48,990 bases of DNA, from the NCBI GenBank assembly GCA_943370145.1, contig CALRPY020000033.1, positions 1 to 48,990 of the forward strand, read 5' to 3'. Below, in pieces: positions 17,566-25,981 of this stretch. The position numbers were made by a program, and so were the translations under genes. Position 1 is the stretch's first letter. Every line of letters begins with the position of its first letter. The notes beneath the pieces are model-generated. The model saw only the letters and a list, made by a program, of their open reading frames with translations. It ran no database searches and was not told the DNA's origin. This DNA comes from Ga0077536 sp943370145 (GTDB lineage Bacteria > Pseudomonadota > Gammaproteobacteria > Ga0077536).

Positions 17566-18360
17566 ATGCCAGCGGTCGAACTGCGCGGGGTCACGGTCAG
17601 CTACGCGGGCGCGGACGGCGGCCACACCGCCATTCGCGACGTCGACCTCGACGTCGCGCCGGGCGAGTTCCTGTGCGTGGTCGGACCCACCGGCTGCGGC
17701 AAGTCCACGCTGCTGAACGTCGTCGCCGGCCTCGTCGCGCCGAGCGCCGGCGAGGTGCGCATCGCGGGCGCGCCGCTCATCGGCTTGAACCGCGCGGCCG
17801 GTTACCTGTTCCAGGCCGACGCGCTGATGCCGTGGGCGAACGCGTGCGACAACGTCGCCGCCGGGCTCGTGTTCCGGGGCGTCGCGCGCGACGCTGCGCG
17901 GCGTCGCGCCGAGGACTGGCTGGCGCGCGTCGGCCTCGCCGGTTGCGGCGATCGTTATCCGCACCAGCTGTCGGGCGGCATGAAGAAGCGGGTCGCGCTC
18001 GCGCAGACCCTGGTGTGCGATCCGAAAATCCTGCTGATGGACGAACCCTTCTCGGCGCTCGACGTGCAGACGCGCAGCCTCATGGAGAACGAGCTGCTGT
18101 CGCTGTGGGCCGCCGATCGCAAGTCGGTGATCTTCATCACCCACGATCTGGAGGAGGCAATCGCGCTCGGCGATCGGGTCGTCGTGATGTCGGCCGGGCC
18201 CGGCAGCCGCCCGCTCGCGAGCCACGCGATCGATCTCCCGCGGCCGCGCGACGTCACCGAAGCGCGCCTCACGCCGCGCTTCGTCGAGCTGCAACGCGAA
18301 CTCTGGCAGTCGCTGCGCGACGAGGTCAGGAAGAGCCAGCGCGCGATGGGTGCCGCCTGA
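17566..18360 (+). CDS. ABC transporter ATP-binding protein (NitT/TauT family)
   Basis: A 264-residue ABC ATPase energising the adjacent importer. Walker A is GPTGCGKST at 40-48, the signature LSGGMKKR is near 135, Walker B is ILLMDEPFSALD, and the switch His lies in VIFITHDLEEA. It resembles SsuB/TauB in length and in the LFQADALMPWANACDNV Q-loop region. It starts 10 bases after the binding-protein gene and its TGA is immediately followed by the permease ATG. Confidence 0.95.
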   Translation: MPAVELRGVTVSYAGADGGHTAIRDVDLDVAPGEFLCVVGPTGCGKSTLLNVVAGLVAPSAGEVRIAGAPLIGLNRAAGYLFQADALMPWANACDNVAAGLVFRGVARDAARRRAEDWLARVGLAGCGDRYPHQLSGGMKKRVALAQTLVCDPKILLMDEPFSALDVQTRSLMENELLSLWAADRKSVIFITHDLEEAIALGDRVVVMSAGPGSRPLASHAIDLPRPRDVTEARLTPRFVELQRELWQSLRDEVRKSQRAMGAA

Positions 18361-19149
18361 ATGCGCCGCGCCCCCACCACGCGCCAATTGCTTCCGTGGC
18401 AGCTCGGCCTGCTCGTGGTGGTGGTGCTGCTGTGGTACGCACTGACCGAGGCCGGCGTGCTGTCGCCGTTCTTCTTCGGCCGTCCGCTGGCGGTCGCACG
18501 CCAGCTCATCGACTGGTTCGGCGCCGGCGCGATTTTCGCCCACCTCGGCGTGACGCTGCTCGAAACCCTGCTCGCCTTCGTCGCCGGCACCCTGCTCGGT
18601 GTCGGCACCGGCCTGTGGCTGGGGCTCTCGCCCTTTGCGGCGGCCCTGCTCGACCCCTACATCAAGGCCGTCAACGCGATGCCGCGCGTGGTGCTCGCGC
18701 CCATCTTTGCGATGTGGTTCGGCCTCGGGATCTGGTCGAAGGTGGTGCTCGGCGTCACGCTCGTGTTCTTCATCGTCTTCTTCAACGTCTACCAGGGCGT
18801 GAAGGACGTGAACCCGGTGATCGTCGACAACGCGCGCATGCTGGGGGCCTCGCGCCGGCAACTGCTGCGCTTCGTGTACTGGCCGTCCGCGCTGAGCTGG
18901 GTGTTCTCGAGCCTGCACACGGCAGTGGGCATGGCCTTCGTTGGCGCCGTCGTCGGCGAGTATCTCGGCTCGGCGAAGGGCGTGGGCTACCTCATCCTGC
19001 AGGCCGAAGGCAGCTTCGACATCGATGCGGTGCTGGCCGGCATCGTCGTGCTCACGGTCTGCGCGCTGCTGCTCGACCACGCGGTGACCCGTGCCGAGCG
19101 GCGCCTGCTGCGCTGGCGGCCCGGCCAGCGTGACACCGGGGCGCATTGA
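18361..19149 (+). CDS. ABC transporter permease (SsuC/TauC type)
   Basis: A 262-residue inner-membrane permease with about six hydrophobic segments. The ATPase-contacting EAA-like loop is recognisable in the middle (VIVDNARMLGASRRQLLRF), followed by the typical FVYWPSALSWVFSSLHTAVG helix region. It begins at the base after the ATPase stop. A GTGTCAG palindrome starts only one base after its stop and could serve as the operon terminator. Confidence 0.93.
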   Translation: MRRAPTTRQLLPWQLGLLVVVVLLWYALTEAGVLSPFFFGRPLAVARQLIDWFGAGAIFAHLGVTLLETLLAFVAGTLLGVGTGLWLGLSPFAAALLDPYIKAVNAMPRVVLAPIFAMWFGLGIWSKVVLGVTLVFFIVFFNVYQGVKDVNPVIVDNARMLGASRRQLLRFVYWPSALSWVFSSLHTAVGMAFVGAVVGEYLGSAKGVGYLILQAEGSFDIDAVLAGIVVLTVCALLLDHAVTRAERRLLRWRPGQRDTGAH

Positions 19150-19150
19150 T

Positions 19151-19193
19151 GGAGGACAAGGTGCCAGATTTGAAATCTGACACCTTTTCTCCC
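19151..19193. repeat. GGTGTCAGATTT palindrome, copy 2 (diverged left arm)
   Basis: Centre at 19172 with 21-base arms; the right arm matches the family exactly, while the left arm differs at four positions (GGAGGACAAGGTGCCAGATTT). It begins right after the ABC permease stop, so it fits a transcription-end hairpin with CCTTTT on its right side. Confidence 0.85.
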
Positions 19194-19294
19194 GGCGGCC
19201 ACCGCCGAGCCGCCCGGCATCAGCAAAGCACTTCAGCGGCTCTACACCCTACACTCGGTTTTGGACGCGACAGCCCCTGCAGAAAGGAACCCCC

Positions 19295-20347
19295 ATGGAC
19301 CGACAGAAGATGATCTCGATGGCGGACCGCGTGTACCGCGACGTCGCGGGCGCAATGGCGACAGGGCTTGCGTATCTCGGCGCGGCCACGGGACTCTTCC
19401 GCGCGATGGAAGGCAAGGGCCCGCTGACGCTGGCCGGGGTCGTCGCGGCATCCGGCTTGCAGGCACGCTACGTCGAGGAGTGGCTCGCGGGCATGGTCTG
19501 CGCGGGCTACCTCGACTACGACGCCGACGCGCGGACCTACACCCTGCCCGACGAGCATGCCTACCTGCTCTGTTCCGAAGGCACCGATCACTACATGGCC
19601 GGCATGTTCGGCATGGCCCCGCCGCTGCTCGCGCATGCGCCCCGGCTCGTGGCGGCCTTCCGCGCCGGCGGCGGCGTGCCCTTCGGCGACTTCGCGCCCG
19701 AATGCCGCCACGCGATCGACGTCATGAACCGCGGCAACTACGCACAGCGCCTCGTCGACTACTGGCTCGCGCAACTGCCCGCCGTCACCGCCAGGCTGGC
19801 GCAGGGCGGCCGCGTGCTCGACGTCGGCTGCGGCCACGGCCACGCCGCGCTCGCGCTGGCGAAGGGCTTCCCGGCGTGCGAGGTCGTCGGCGTCGACCCT
19901 GACGCGGCGTCGATCGCCGAGGCGGAGGCCGCGGCGCGCGCGGCGGGTGCCGGCAATCTCCGTTTCGTGCAGGCCTTTCTCGACGGCATTCCCGAGCAGC
20001 CGGGCTTCGACCTCATCACGATCTGCGATTCCCTGCACGACCTGCCGGATCCGGTCGCGGTATTGAAGCAGGTGCGCGCCCGTCTCGCCGTGGACGGTGT
20101 GCTGTTCGTCGTCGAACTGAAGGTGTCCGACCGCCTCGAAGAGAACGTCTCGCCGCTCGGCACGATGTTCTACGGCTTCAGCGTCTTTCACTGCATGACG
20201 CAGTCACTCGCCCACGGCGGCGCCGGCCTCGGCGCGTGCATGGGCCCGGCGAAGACGCTGGCGCTGTTCGAGCAGGCGGGGTTTGCTCGCGCCGAGCCGC
20301 TGCCGATCAAGAGCCCGACGAACCTGTTCTACGCGGTGTTTTCCTGA
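19295..20347 (+). CDS. class I SAM-dependent methyltransferase with winged-helix N-terminus
   Basis: A 350-residue protein. The first 100 residues look like a winged-helix dimerisation region found in O-methyltransferases and related proteins (GLFRAMEGKGPLTLAGVVAA and YVEEWLAGMVCAGYLDYD). The SAM-binding motif VLDVGCGHGHAALALAK lies near residue 172, with the acidic VVGVDPDAASI of beta-2 and a FDLITICDSLHDLPDP motif after it. The ATG is preceded by AAAGGAA. Homologues of this layout are often annotated only as class I methyltransferases, and the substrate is unknown. It converges on the iron-ADH-like gene across two palindrome copies. Confidence 0.87.
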   Translation: MDRQKMISMADRVYRDVAGAMATGLAYLGAATGLFRAMEGKGPLTLAGVVAASGLQARYVEEWLAGMVCAGYLDYDADARTYTLPDEHAYLLCSEGTDHYMAGMFGMAPPLLAHAPRLVAAFRAGGGVPFGDFAPECRHAIDVMNRGNYAQRLVDYWLAQLPAVTARLAQGGRVLDVGCGHGHAALALAKGFPACEVVGVDPDAASIAEAEAAARAAGAGNLRFVQAFLDGIPEQPGFDLITICDSLHDLPDPVAVLKQVRARLAVDGVLFVVELKVSDRLEENVSPLGTMFYGFSVFHCMTQSLAHGGAGLGACMGPAKTLALFEQAGFARAEPLPIKSPTNLFYAVFS

Positions 20348-20436
20348 CACGGGTCGCGGCGGCTGGACTCGAGAAAGGTCCAGCCCGCGGGCGCCGCGTG
20401 ACCGTGCTCGCTGGGGTCGCGACCAACTTCGGCATC

Positions 20437-20533
20437 GAGAAAAGGTGTCAGATTTGAAATCTGACACCTTTTCTCCCACCAGCTTCGGCATCGGGAAAGG
20501 GTGTCAGATTTGAAATCTGGCACCTTTTCTCCC
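20437..20533. repeat. GGTGTCAGATTT palindrome, copies 3 and 4 in a 56-bp tandem repeat
   Basis: Copy 3 (20437-20475, centre 20456) has perfect 19-base arms. Copy 4 (20491-20533, centre 20512) is diverged. The preceding CTTCGGCATCG is also shared, so hairpin plus flank form a tandem repeat of 56 bases. It lies between convergent genes (stops at 20347 and 20572), a natural place for a bidirectional terminator. Confidence 0.92.
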
Positions 20534-20571
20534 CTCGAGATCAGCGCAACGCGCGTCGCACCGACGAGGAT

Positions 20572-21693
20572 TCAGCCCCCAATCACCCGCCGGCAGGTCG
20601 CGGCGTCCACCCGCCCCCGCCGCGCCGCTGCGGTCGCCACGCGTGCGACCGTGTCCTCATCGAGTCCCGCCGCGGCCGGTGTCGTCGGCAAGCCGAGGCG
20701 GGCGGCGAAATCCTCGACGAAGTCCGCGAGCGGTCCATCGATTCCCAATGCCGCTTCGAGATCGCGCGTGCGGGCCGCGCCGTCGGCCGACTCCGCCAGC
20801 ACGCGCAGCGAGTTCGCGAGCGTCAGCGAGGCCGTGACCGCATAGGACACGCCGCCCAGTGCGGCGAGGTCATAGGCGAGCAAGTGGCTCCACGGCACGC
20901 CGGCGCTGCCGGCCGTGCGTGTGCGCAGCGGCGAATGATCCGCCATCCACGCCGCCAGCTGGCAGGCGAGCCGCGCGTCCTGCGCATCGGGATCGCGGGT
21001 CGACGGCAGCCGTTCGACCAGGGTCGCGGCGGCCTCGCGTTTCAGCGCATCGGCCACCGGGTGCGGCGCGCTGCACACGTAGACCTCGAGCGCATGGTCG
21101 AGCGCGACGAGGCCGGAACCGAGCCACACCCCCCCGGGGGTCGCCGCCGTCACCTGCGGGTCGTAGACGAGCGCGGTCGAGGCCAGGGCCGATGCGGTGT
21201 GCGAGCGCTTGTCGCCGGCGGCGAAATCGGTCGCGCTGAAGCTGCGCGTGTACTCGGCGCCGGACAGCGTGCTTGGCACCGAGATCTGCCTGACCCAATT
21301 TTCCGTCGGGCTGGCTCCTGACATCGCGGGGAGCAGCGCACCGGCCTCGGCGACGCCCGCGGCCAGCGCGAAGCGCAAGCCCTTCGCGGTGTCGATCGCG
21401 CTGCCGCCGCCGATCGCGATCACGAGATCGGCCCGCGCCTCGGCCGCGGCCCGCGCCGCTGCAATGACGGATGGCGGCTCCACGTGCTCGAAGCGCGCGC
21501 TGTGGATCACGCAATCCGGCGCCGCCGCGCGCAGCGCGTCCTCGATCGCGCCGCCGCGCAGCGCGCGCGCCAGCACGGCGAAAGGCCGCGTCGCGCCGGC
21601 CATCGCGATTTCCTCCCGCAACGCCTGCGTCAGCATCTGCCTGCCGTGACGGATGCGTTGCACCGTCGGCAGGAATTCGACCATCCCGTTCAT
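20572..21693 (-). CDS. iron-type alcohol dehydrogenase fold protein with substituted metal site
   Basis: A 373-residue member of the iron-containing alcohol dehydrogenase / maleylacetate reductase superfamily. The nucleotide motif GGGSAIDTAKG lies at 95-105. Aligned by eye to the canonical ligands (Asp, His, His, His, as in E. coli FucO), positions read Val196, His200, His270 and Tyr284: SGLVALDHALE replaces SGMDALxHAxE, and GVSYAV replaces the usual HG segment. Two of four ligands are therefore lost, so a metal-free reductase is possible. ATG at 21693 chosen; another lies three codons in. It follows the AraC relic and hydrolase on the same strand. Substrate unknown. Confidence 0.82.
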   Translation of the reverse strand: MNGMVEFLPTVQRIRHGRQMLTQALREEIAMAGATRPFAVLARALRGGAIEDALRAAAPDCVIHSARFEHVEPPSVIAAARAAAEARADLVIAIGGGSAIDTAKGLRFALAAGVAEAGALLPAMSGASPTENWVRQISVPSTLSGAEYTRSFSATDFAAGDKRSHTASALASTALVYDPQVTAATPGGVWLGSGLVALDHALEVYVCSAPHPVADALKREAAATLVERLPSTRDPDAQDARLACQLAAWMADHSPLRTRTAGSAGVPWSHLLAYDLAALGGVSYAVTASLTLANSLRVLAESADGAARTRDLEAALGIDGPLADFVEDFAARLGLPTTPAAAGLDEDTVARVATAAARRGRVDAATCRRVIGG

Positions 21694-21725
21694 CGTATCG
21701 GCCTCTGCTCGTTGAAGCGTGTGTC

Positions 21726-21900
21726 TTACGTCGCTCCCGCCCGATCTGCATCAAGCGGCGGGTCCCGGCTGGCGACGAAGCGGCTCCTGAATTGGGGCGG
21801 CGCGAGGCCGGCTGTCGTCACGAAGTGCGTGTGGAAAGCGTCCCGGGCTCCGTGGCCCGATCCCAGCGGAGTCGCGTCGATGGTCTCGCGCACGCTGTTC
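21726..21900 (-). pseudogene. relic of an AraC-family regulator C-terminus
   Basis: The minus-strand frame ending in TAA at 21726 encodes a stretch resembling the second helix-turn-helix of AraC-type regulators: an ETIDATPLGSGHGARDAFHTHF segment in two adjacent pieces, followed by VTTAGLAPPQFRSRF. The last part matches the usual F-x-R-x-F-x-x-x-x-G-x-x-P-x-x-YRxRF pattern. No upstream regulator domain is visible and the frame overlaps the hydrolase gene, so only a fragment remains, between that gene and the iron-ADH-like gene. The remaining bases of 21694-21997 hold nothing I can call. Confidence 0.45.
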
Positions 21901-21997
21901 GAGGCCCGGCGGCCCAATGCGCGGCAAGGCCCCTTCCAGCGGATGCCGAGCGACGAACCGGCGGAAAGCCTGCCGCTGCTGCGCTGGGCGCCCCGGC

Positions 21998-22765
21998 TCA
22001 GCCGCGCTGCCGGTTCAGGAATTCGTTGATTAGGGTCGCGACGTAGACCGGCGCTTCCTGCTGCGGATAGTGTCCCGCATTGCGGCAGACCGCGAGCTCG
22101 GCGTTCGGGTACCACTGGAGAAAGGTGCGCCGGGCCGTCTCCGCGGTGAACGGCTCCATGTCGAACTCGCCGACGATGACGAGCATCGGGGTCGGGTTGT
22201 GGCGGATCTCGTCGAGGAAGCCCTGCTCGGCGCTGCTCTTGAGGTAGGCGCGGTTCGCATCGCGGCTGCGCGCGGCGCGCTGCTGGCGGATCTTGAACCG
22301 TTCCCACTCGGGTCCCAGCCGCTGGCCGGTGAGCGCCGCGAAGGCCTGGCCCAGCGCTTCGTCGCTGTCGATCGACGCCTCGATCAGCGCGAGTCCTTCG
22401 GGCGTGAAGCTCAGGCCGGACGCGGCCACCGGCGTGTTCAGCACGGCGGACTTCACGCGGGTGCCGCCGTCGAGCACGACGCGCTGCGCGATCATGCCGC
22501 TGAGCGAATGGCCGACGATGTGGAAGTGCTCCCACCCCAGGTTGTCCGCCAGGCGCAGGATGTCCGCCGCCGCTTCGCGCGGCGTGAACTCGCCGGGCAG
22601 GTTGCGCGAACCGCCGTAGCCGCGCAGTTCGGCCAGCGCGAAGCTGAAGTGCCGCACGTCGAAGAACTGCCGGGCGAAGGCCCAGGTGTCCATGCAGCCG
22701 TAGAAGTCGTGCATCACGATGACCCCTTCCGGGCCATGGCCGAACAGCTCGTGCGCGATGATCAT
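21998..22765 (-). CDS. alpha/beta-fold hydrolase
   Basis: A 255-residue alpha/beta hydrolase with the canonical triad: nucleophile elbow GHSLSG with Ser87, an acidic residue in VGEFDMEPF near 200, and His in RNAGHYPQQEAP near 235. Homologues hydrolyse esters, lactones or C-C bonds. The ATG at 22765 has GGGAGG five bases upstream. It diverges from the NTF2-like/ACAD/P450 run with 102 bases between starts, and is on the same strand as the iron-ADH-like gene. It is a candidate esterase for the ester product of the Baeyer-Villiger enzyme, but that is an inference. Confidence 0.88.
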   Translation of the reverse strand: MIIAHELFGHGPEGVIVMHDFYGCMDTWAFARQFFDVRHFSFALAELRGYGGSRNLPGEFTPREAAADILRLADNLGWEHFHIVGHSLSGMIAQRVVLDGGTRVKSAVLNTPVAASGLSFTPEGLALIEASIDSDEALGQAFAALTGQRLGPEWERFKIRQQRAARSRDANRAYLKSSAEQGFLDEIRHNPTPMLVIVGEFDMEPFTAETARRTFLQWYPNAELAVCRNAGHYPQQEAPVYVATLINEFLNRQRG

Positions 22766-22867
22766 GCAGCCTCCCGTCGTCGGTTACACTCAAGAGCGCC
22801 TGCGGCCTGCCGGTCGCCGGCCAGCCCATTCAATCGCAATCAGACCCGCAGCGAAAGGATTTACCGC

Positions 22868-23248
22868 ATGGCGAACGCAGTCACCCCCGCCTTCCTCGCC
22901 TCGTTCACCCAGGCCTGGAACGACCACGACATCGACGCGCTGATGGCGCACATGGCCGACAACTGCGAATTCATGGCCTCCGTCGGGTCGGACGTGGAGG
23001 GCACGCATTGGGTAGGTCGCGACGCGGTGCGCCGGGGCTTCGCGAGCCTGTGGGAGAACTATCCCGACGCGCACTTCGAGCCCATCGGCGAGGATTTCAT
23101 CGCCGGTGACCGGGGCTGTGCCGAATGGATCTTCTCCGGCACGCGCCAGCGCGACGGCGTGCGCGTGGTCGCCCGCGGTTGCGATGTCTACACCTTCCGC
23201 GACGGCAGGATCGCGATCAAGAATTCGATGCGCAAACAGCAGGCCTGA
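22868..23248 (+). CDS. SnoaL/NTF2-like small protein
   Basis: A 126-residue protein of the nuclear-transport-factor-2-like (SnoaL) fold, a cone-shaped fold used by polyketide cyclases, steroid isomerases and ligand-binding proteins. Typical features: the N-terminal helix FTQAWNDHDIDALMAHMADNCEF, GRDAVRRGFASLWENYPDAHFE, and strand segments to the C-terminus (VVARGCDVYTFRDGRIA). The ATG at 22868 has AAAGGA about nine bases upstream; the longer open frame overlaps the divergent hydrolase and is rejected. It precedes the acyl-CoA dehydrogenase by 49 bases. Role uncertain. Confidence 0.87.
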   Translation: MANAVTPAFLASFTQAWNDHDIDALMAHMADNCEFMASVGSDVEGTHWVGRDAVRRGFASLWENYPDAHFEPIGEDFIAGDRGCAEWIFSGTRQRDGVRVVARGCDVYTFRDGRIAIKNSMRKQQA

Positions 23249-23297
23249 ACCAGCCGGCGCCTGCGCCGCCCGCCCAGTCGACGAGGAGTGAGCCCGC

Positions 23298-24494
23298 ATG
23301 ACGATCCCGGCCCTGCAGGACTTCGGTTTTGACGCCGATCACCAGGCCATCTACGACACGGCCTACCGCTACGCCCGCGAACACCTCTACCCGCTCGCGC
23401 CGCGCATGGACCGTGAGGACTGGTTCCCCGAAGAGGCGTTCCGCGCGCTCGGCGCGCAGGGTCTGCTCGGCGTGACGGTGCCGCCGGCGTTCGGCGGCGC
23501 CGGCCTCGGCGTGCTCGCGCAGTGCTTTGTCTGCGAGGCGGTGTCCTACTGGAACCACGCCTTTGCCGCGTCGATGCTCGCGAGCGACAACCTCTGCGTG
23601 CACAACCTCGTGCGCAACGCGAACGACGAACAGAAGGCGCGCTACCTGCCGCGCTTCTGTGCGGGCGAGGCGATCGGCGCGCTGGGCATGACGGAACCGG
23701 GCGCCGGCTCGGATGCGCTGGGCAGCATGGCGACCACGGCGCGGCGCGACGGTGATCACTACGTGCTGAACGGCCGCAAGCTCTTCATCACCAACGGCCC
23801 GGTCGCCGACGTGCTGCTGGTCTATGCGAAGACCGCGCCGGAGAAGAAGCAGCACGGCATCTCCGCCTTCATCGTCGAGCGCGGCTTTCCCGGTTTTCGC
23901 GTCGCGCAGAAGCTGGACAAGATGGGCTGGCGGGGCAGCCCCACCGGCGAACTCGTGTTCGACGACGTGCGCGTGCCGGTCGGGAATCTCGTCGGCGCGG
24001 AGAACGCCGGCGTCGGCATCATGATGAGCGGGCTCGACATCGAGCGCGTGATCGGCGCTTTCTATGCGCTCGGCCTCGCGCAGCGAGCGCTGGACCTCGC
24101 CGTCGACTACGCCGGCGCGCGGCGCCAGTTCGGGCGCCCGATCGGCGACTTCCAGATGGTGCAGGCGATGCTCGCCGACATGTACACCGACGTCGAGACC
24201 ATCCGCGCGCTGACCTACCAGCTCGGGCGCGAAATCGCGCACCTCGACAACGCGGCGGGCGGCCGCGGCGCCGTGCACAAGCGCTCGGCCGCGGCGGTGC
24301 TGCATGCCGGCCGCGCGTGCATGCGGGTGCTCGACGCCGCCGTGCAGATCCACGGCGGCATGGGCTTCATGAACGAGAGCGAGGTCAACCGGCTCTATCG
24401 CAGCGGCAAGGTCATGGAGATCGGCGCCGGGACCAACCAGGTGCGACAGATCATCATTGCCGGCGAACTGCTGAAGGGCGGCGCGGGGCGCTGA
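23298..24494 (+). CDS. isovaleryl-CoA-dehydrogenase-like acyl-CoA dehydrogenase
   Basis: A 398-residue FAD-dependent acyl-CoA dehydrogenase. FAD-binding motifs are present (ALGMTEPGAGSDA, LFITNGPVAD, QIHGGMGFMNE). The usual catalytic Glu near the C-terminus is replaced by Ala377 (EIGAGTNQVR), while SGLDIER with Glu249 supplies the base at the helix position used by isovaleryl-CoA and long-chain enzymes. This suggests branched-chain or long-chain substrates rather than MCAD-type. The ATG follows GAGGAG; it lies 49 bases after the NTF2-like gene and 13 before the P450, a likely operon. Confidence 0.93.
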   Translation: MTIPALQDFGFDADHQAIYDTAYRYAREHLYPLAPRMDREDWFPEEAFRALGAQGLLGVTVPPAFGGAGLGVLAQCFVCEAVSYWNHAFAASMLASDNLCVHNLVRNANDEQKARYLPRFCAGEAIGALGMTEPGAGSDALGSMATTARRDGDHYVLNGRKLFITNGPVADVLLVYAKTAPEKKQHGISAFIVERGFPGFRVAQKLDKMGWRGSPTGELVFDDVRVPVGNLVGAENAGVGIMMSGLDIERVIGAFYALGLAQRALDLAVDYAGARRQFGRPIGDFQMVQAMLADMYTDVETIRALTYQLGREIAHLDNAAGGRGAVHKRSAAAVLHAGRACMRVLDAAVQIHGGMGFMNESEVNRLYRSGKVMEIGAGTNQVRQIIIAGELLKGGAGR

Positions 24495-24507
24495 GAACGG
24501 AGGGGTA

Positions 24508-25749
24508 ATGAAGGCACTGGACCCGGACTTTCCGCGCGGGGCAGCGCTCACCGCCCGTGACGGGTATTACTGCGAAGATCCCAACCGTTTTTACGACTCG
24601 CTGCGCGAGCACGCGCCGCTGCACGTCGACGAAGACTACGGCCGCCGACTGCTGACCCGCTACGCGGACGCGCGCGCGGTGCTGCGCGCGAAGGACTTCG
24701 GCGTCGACGCGCGCAAGTCGCTGCCCGAATCCTACATGCGACGTGTCGCAGGCACTGGCGTGGCGGAAGGCGAGGGTGCCGCCGCCTACGAACCGCCGCT
24801 GGTGCTGCTCGACGATCCGGGACACCGGCGCCTGCGCGGGCTAGTCAGCAAGGCCTTCACGCCGCGCGCCGTCGAAGCGATGCGTCCGCGCGTCCACGCG
24901 ATTGCGAACGCCTTGCTGGACGCGATTGCGGATGCCGCGGAAACCGATTTCATCGCGCGCTACGCGGGGCCCCTGCCGACGATCGTGATTGCCGAGATGC
25001 TCGGCCTGGACGTGGCGGGCTGCGACGTTCTCAAGCGCTGGTCGGACGCCGTGCTCCAGGGCTACGACCCTGAGCGCGACTCGGCGACCCAGCGCGCGCT
25101 GCGCGACAGCTATCTGGGGCTCAGCGCGCTGCTGCGCAGCGTGGTCGCGGCGCGGCGCCGTGAGCCGCGCGAGGATCTGATTACGGCGCTGGTGCAGGCT
25201 CAAGAGGCCGACGATCGCCTGAGCGATCTCGAAATCATCAGTCTGTGCACCCAGCTGATCGTCGCCGGCAACGTCACGACCACCGACCTGATGGGCAACG
25301 GTCTTCACGCGCTGCTGACGCATCCGGAGCAACTTGCGCGCCTGCGCGCCGAGCCGGCGCTGATCGACGCCGCGATCGAGGAAGTCCTGCGCTACGACTG
25401 CCCGCTGACCGAGACGGCCCGCATCGCGCTTGCCGATACCGAGGTCGCCGGCTGTCCGATACGGCGCGGCGAGACGCTGACCATTGCGCTCGCCGCCGCC
25501 AACCACGATCCGGCGCATTTCGAGCGGCCGCACCAATTCGACCTCGGGCGCGGCGAGAATCCGCATCTCGCGTTCGGCAGCGGTGTGCACGTCTGCCTCG
25601 GCGCGCCGCTCGCGCGGCTCGAGGGCACGATCGGCCTGCAGGCTTTTCTGCAGCGCTTCCCGGTTCTCGCGCTCGGCGCCACGCCGCCGCGGCGGCGCCG
25701 GCTGCCCTTCTTCCGCGGCTTCGAATCACTGGCGGTCCGCCTGCGCTGA
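24508..25749 (+). CDS. cytochrome P450
   Basis: A 413-residue soluble bacterial P450. The heme loop FGSGVHVCLGAPLAR holds the thiolate Cys363, the K-helix EEVLRYDCPLTETAR has ExxR, and the I-helix reads LIVAGNVTTTDLM with the Thr that helps activate oxygen. No redox partner gene adjoins, so it must use a ferredoxin and reductase from elsewhere. The ATG has GGAGG four bases upstream and begins 13 bases after the acyl-CoA dehydrogenase gene. Substrate unknown; the company of acyl-CoA dehydrogenase and NTF2-like protein suggests an acid or terpenoid side chain. Confidence 0.95.
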   Translation: MKALDPDFPRGAALTARDGYYCEDPNRFYDSLREHAPLHVDEDYGRRLLTRYADARAVLRAKDFGVDARKSLPESYMRRVAGTGVAEGEGAAAYEPPLVLLDDPGHRRLRGLVSKAFTPRAVEAMRPRVHAIANALLDAIADAAETDFIARYAGPLPTIVIAEMLGLDVAGCDVLKRWSDAVLQGYDPERDSATQRALRDSYLGLSALLRSVVAARRREPREDLITALVQAQEADDRLSDLEIISLCTQLIVAGNVTTTDLMGNGLHALLTHPEQLARLRAEPALIDAAIEEVLRYDCPLTETARIALADTEVAGCPIRRGETLTIALAAANHDPAHFERPHQFDLGRGENPHLAFGSGVHVCLGAPLARLEGTIGLQAFLQRFPVLALGATPPRRRRLPFFRGFESLAVRLR

Positions 25750-25825
25750 CGGCCAACGCAGGTGCAGGAGTGATCGCGGTCGCGCGATCTGCTATCAATG
25801 GCCTGCCGATGGGGTCGCCGCCAAC

Positions 25826-25918
25826 GTAGCCCGGGTGCAGCGAAGCGCAACCCGGGGCGCGAAGGCGCAGGCGCTCGACATCGGGATCCCGGGTTTCGCT
25901 TCGCTGCACCCGGGCTAC
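25826..25918. repeat. inverted repeat of GTAGCCCGGGTGCAGCGAAG type
   Basis: Arms at 25826-25856 and 25888-25918 are reverse complements except for one position out of 31, around a 31-base spacer containing GGCGCGAAGGCGCAGGCGCT. This sequence resembles the dispersed GTAGCCCGGGTGCAGCGAAGCG elements common in proteobacterial genomes. It sits in the 232-base gap between the P450 and the molybdopterin enzyme. Confidence 0.85.
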
Positions 25919-25981
25919 GGCTTGCCTGACGTGACGTGACGAGCGTGCGTGCCAAATCATCAAATTCGAAAGGGGTTCGCC

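Noticed and set aside
17476..19146. Antisense frame opposite the ABC transporter genes
   Set aside because: Composed of His/Arg/Glu-rich translated antisense; the three ABC genes on the other strand are clear.
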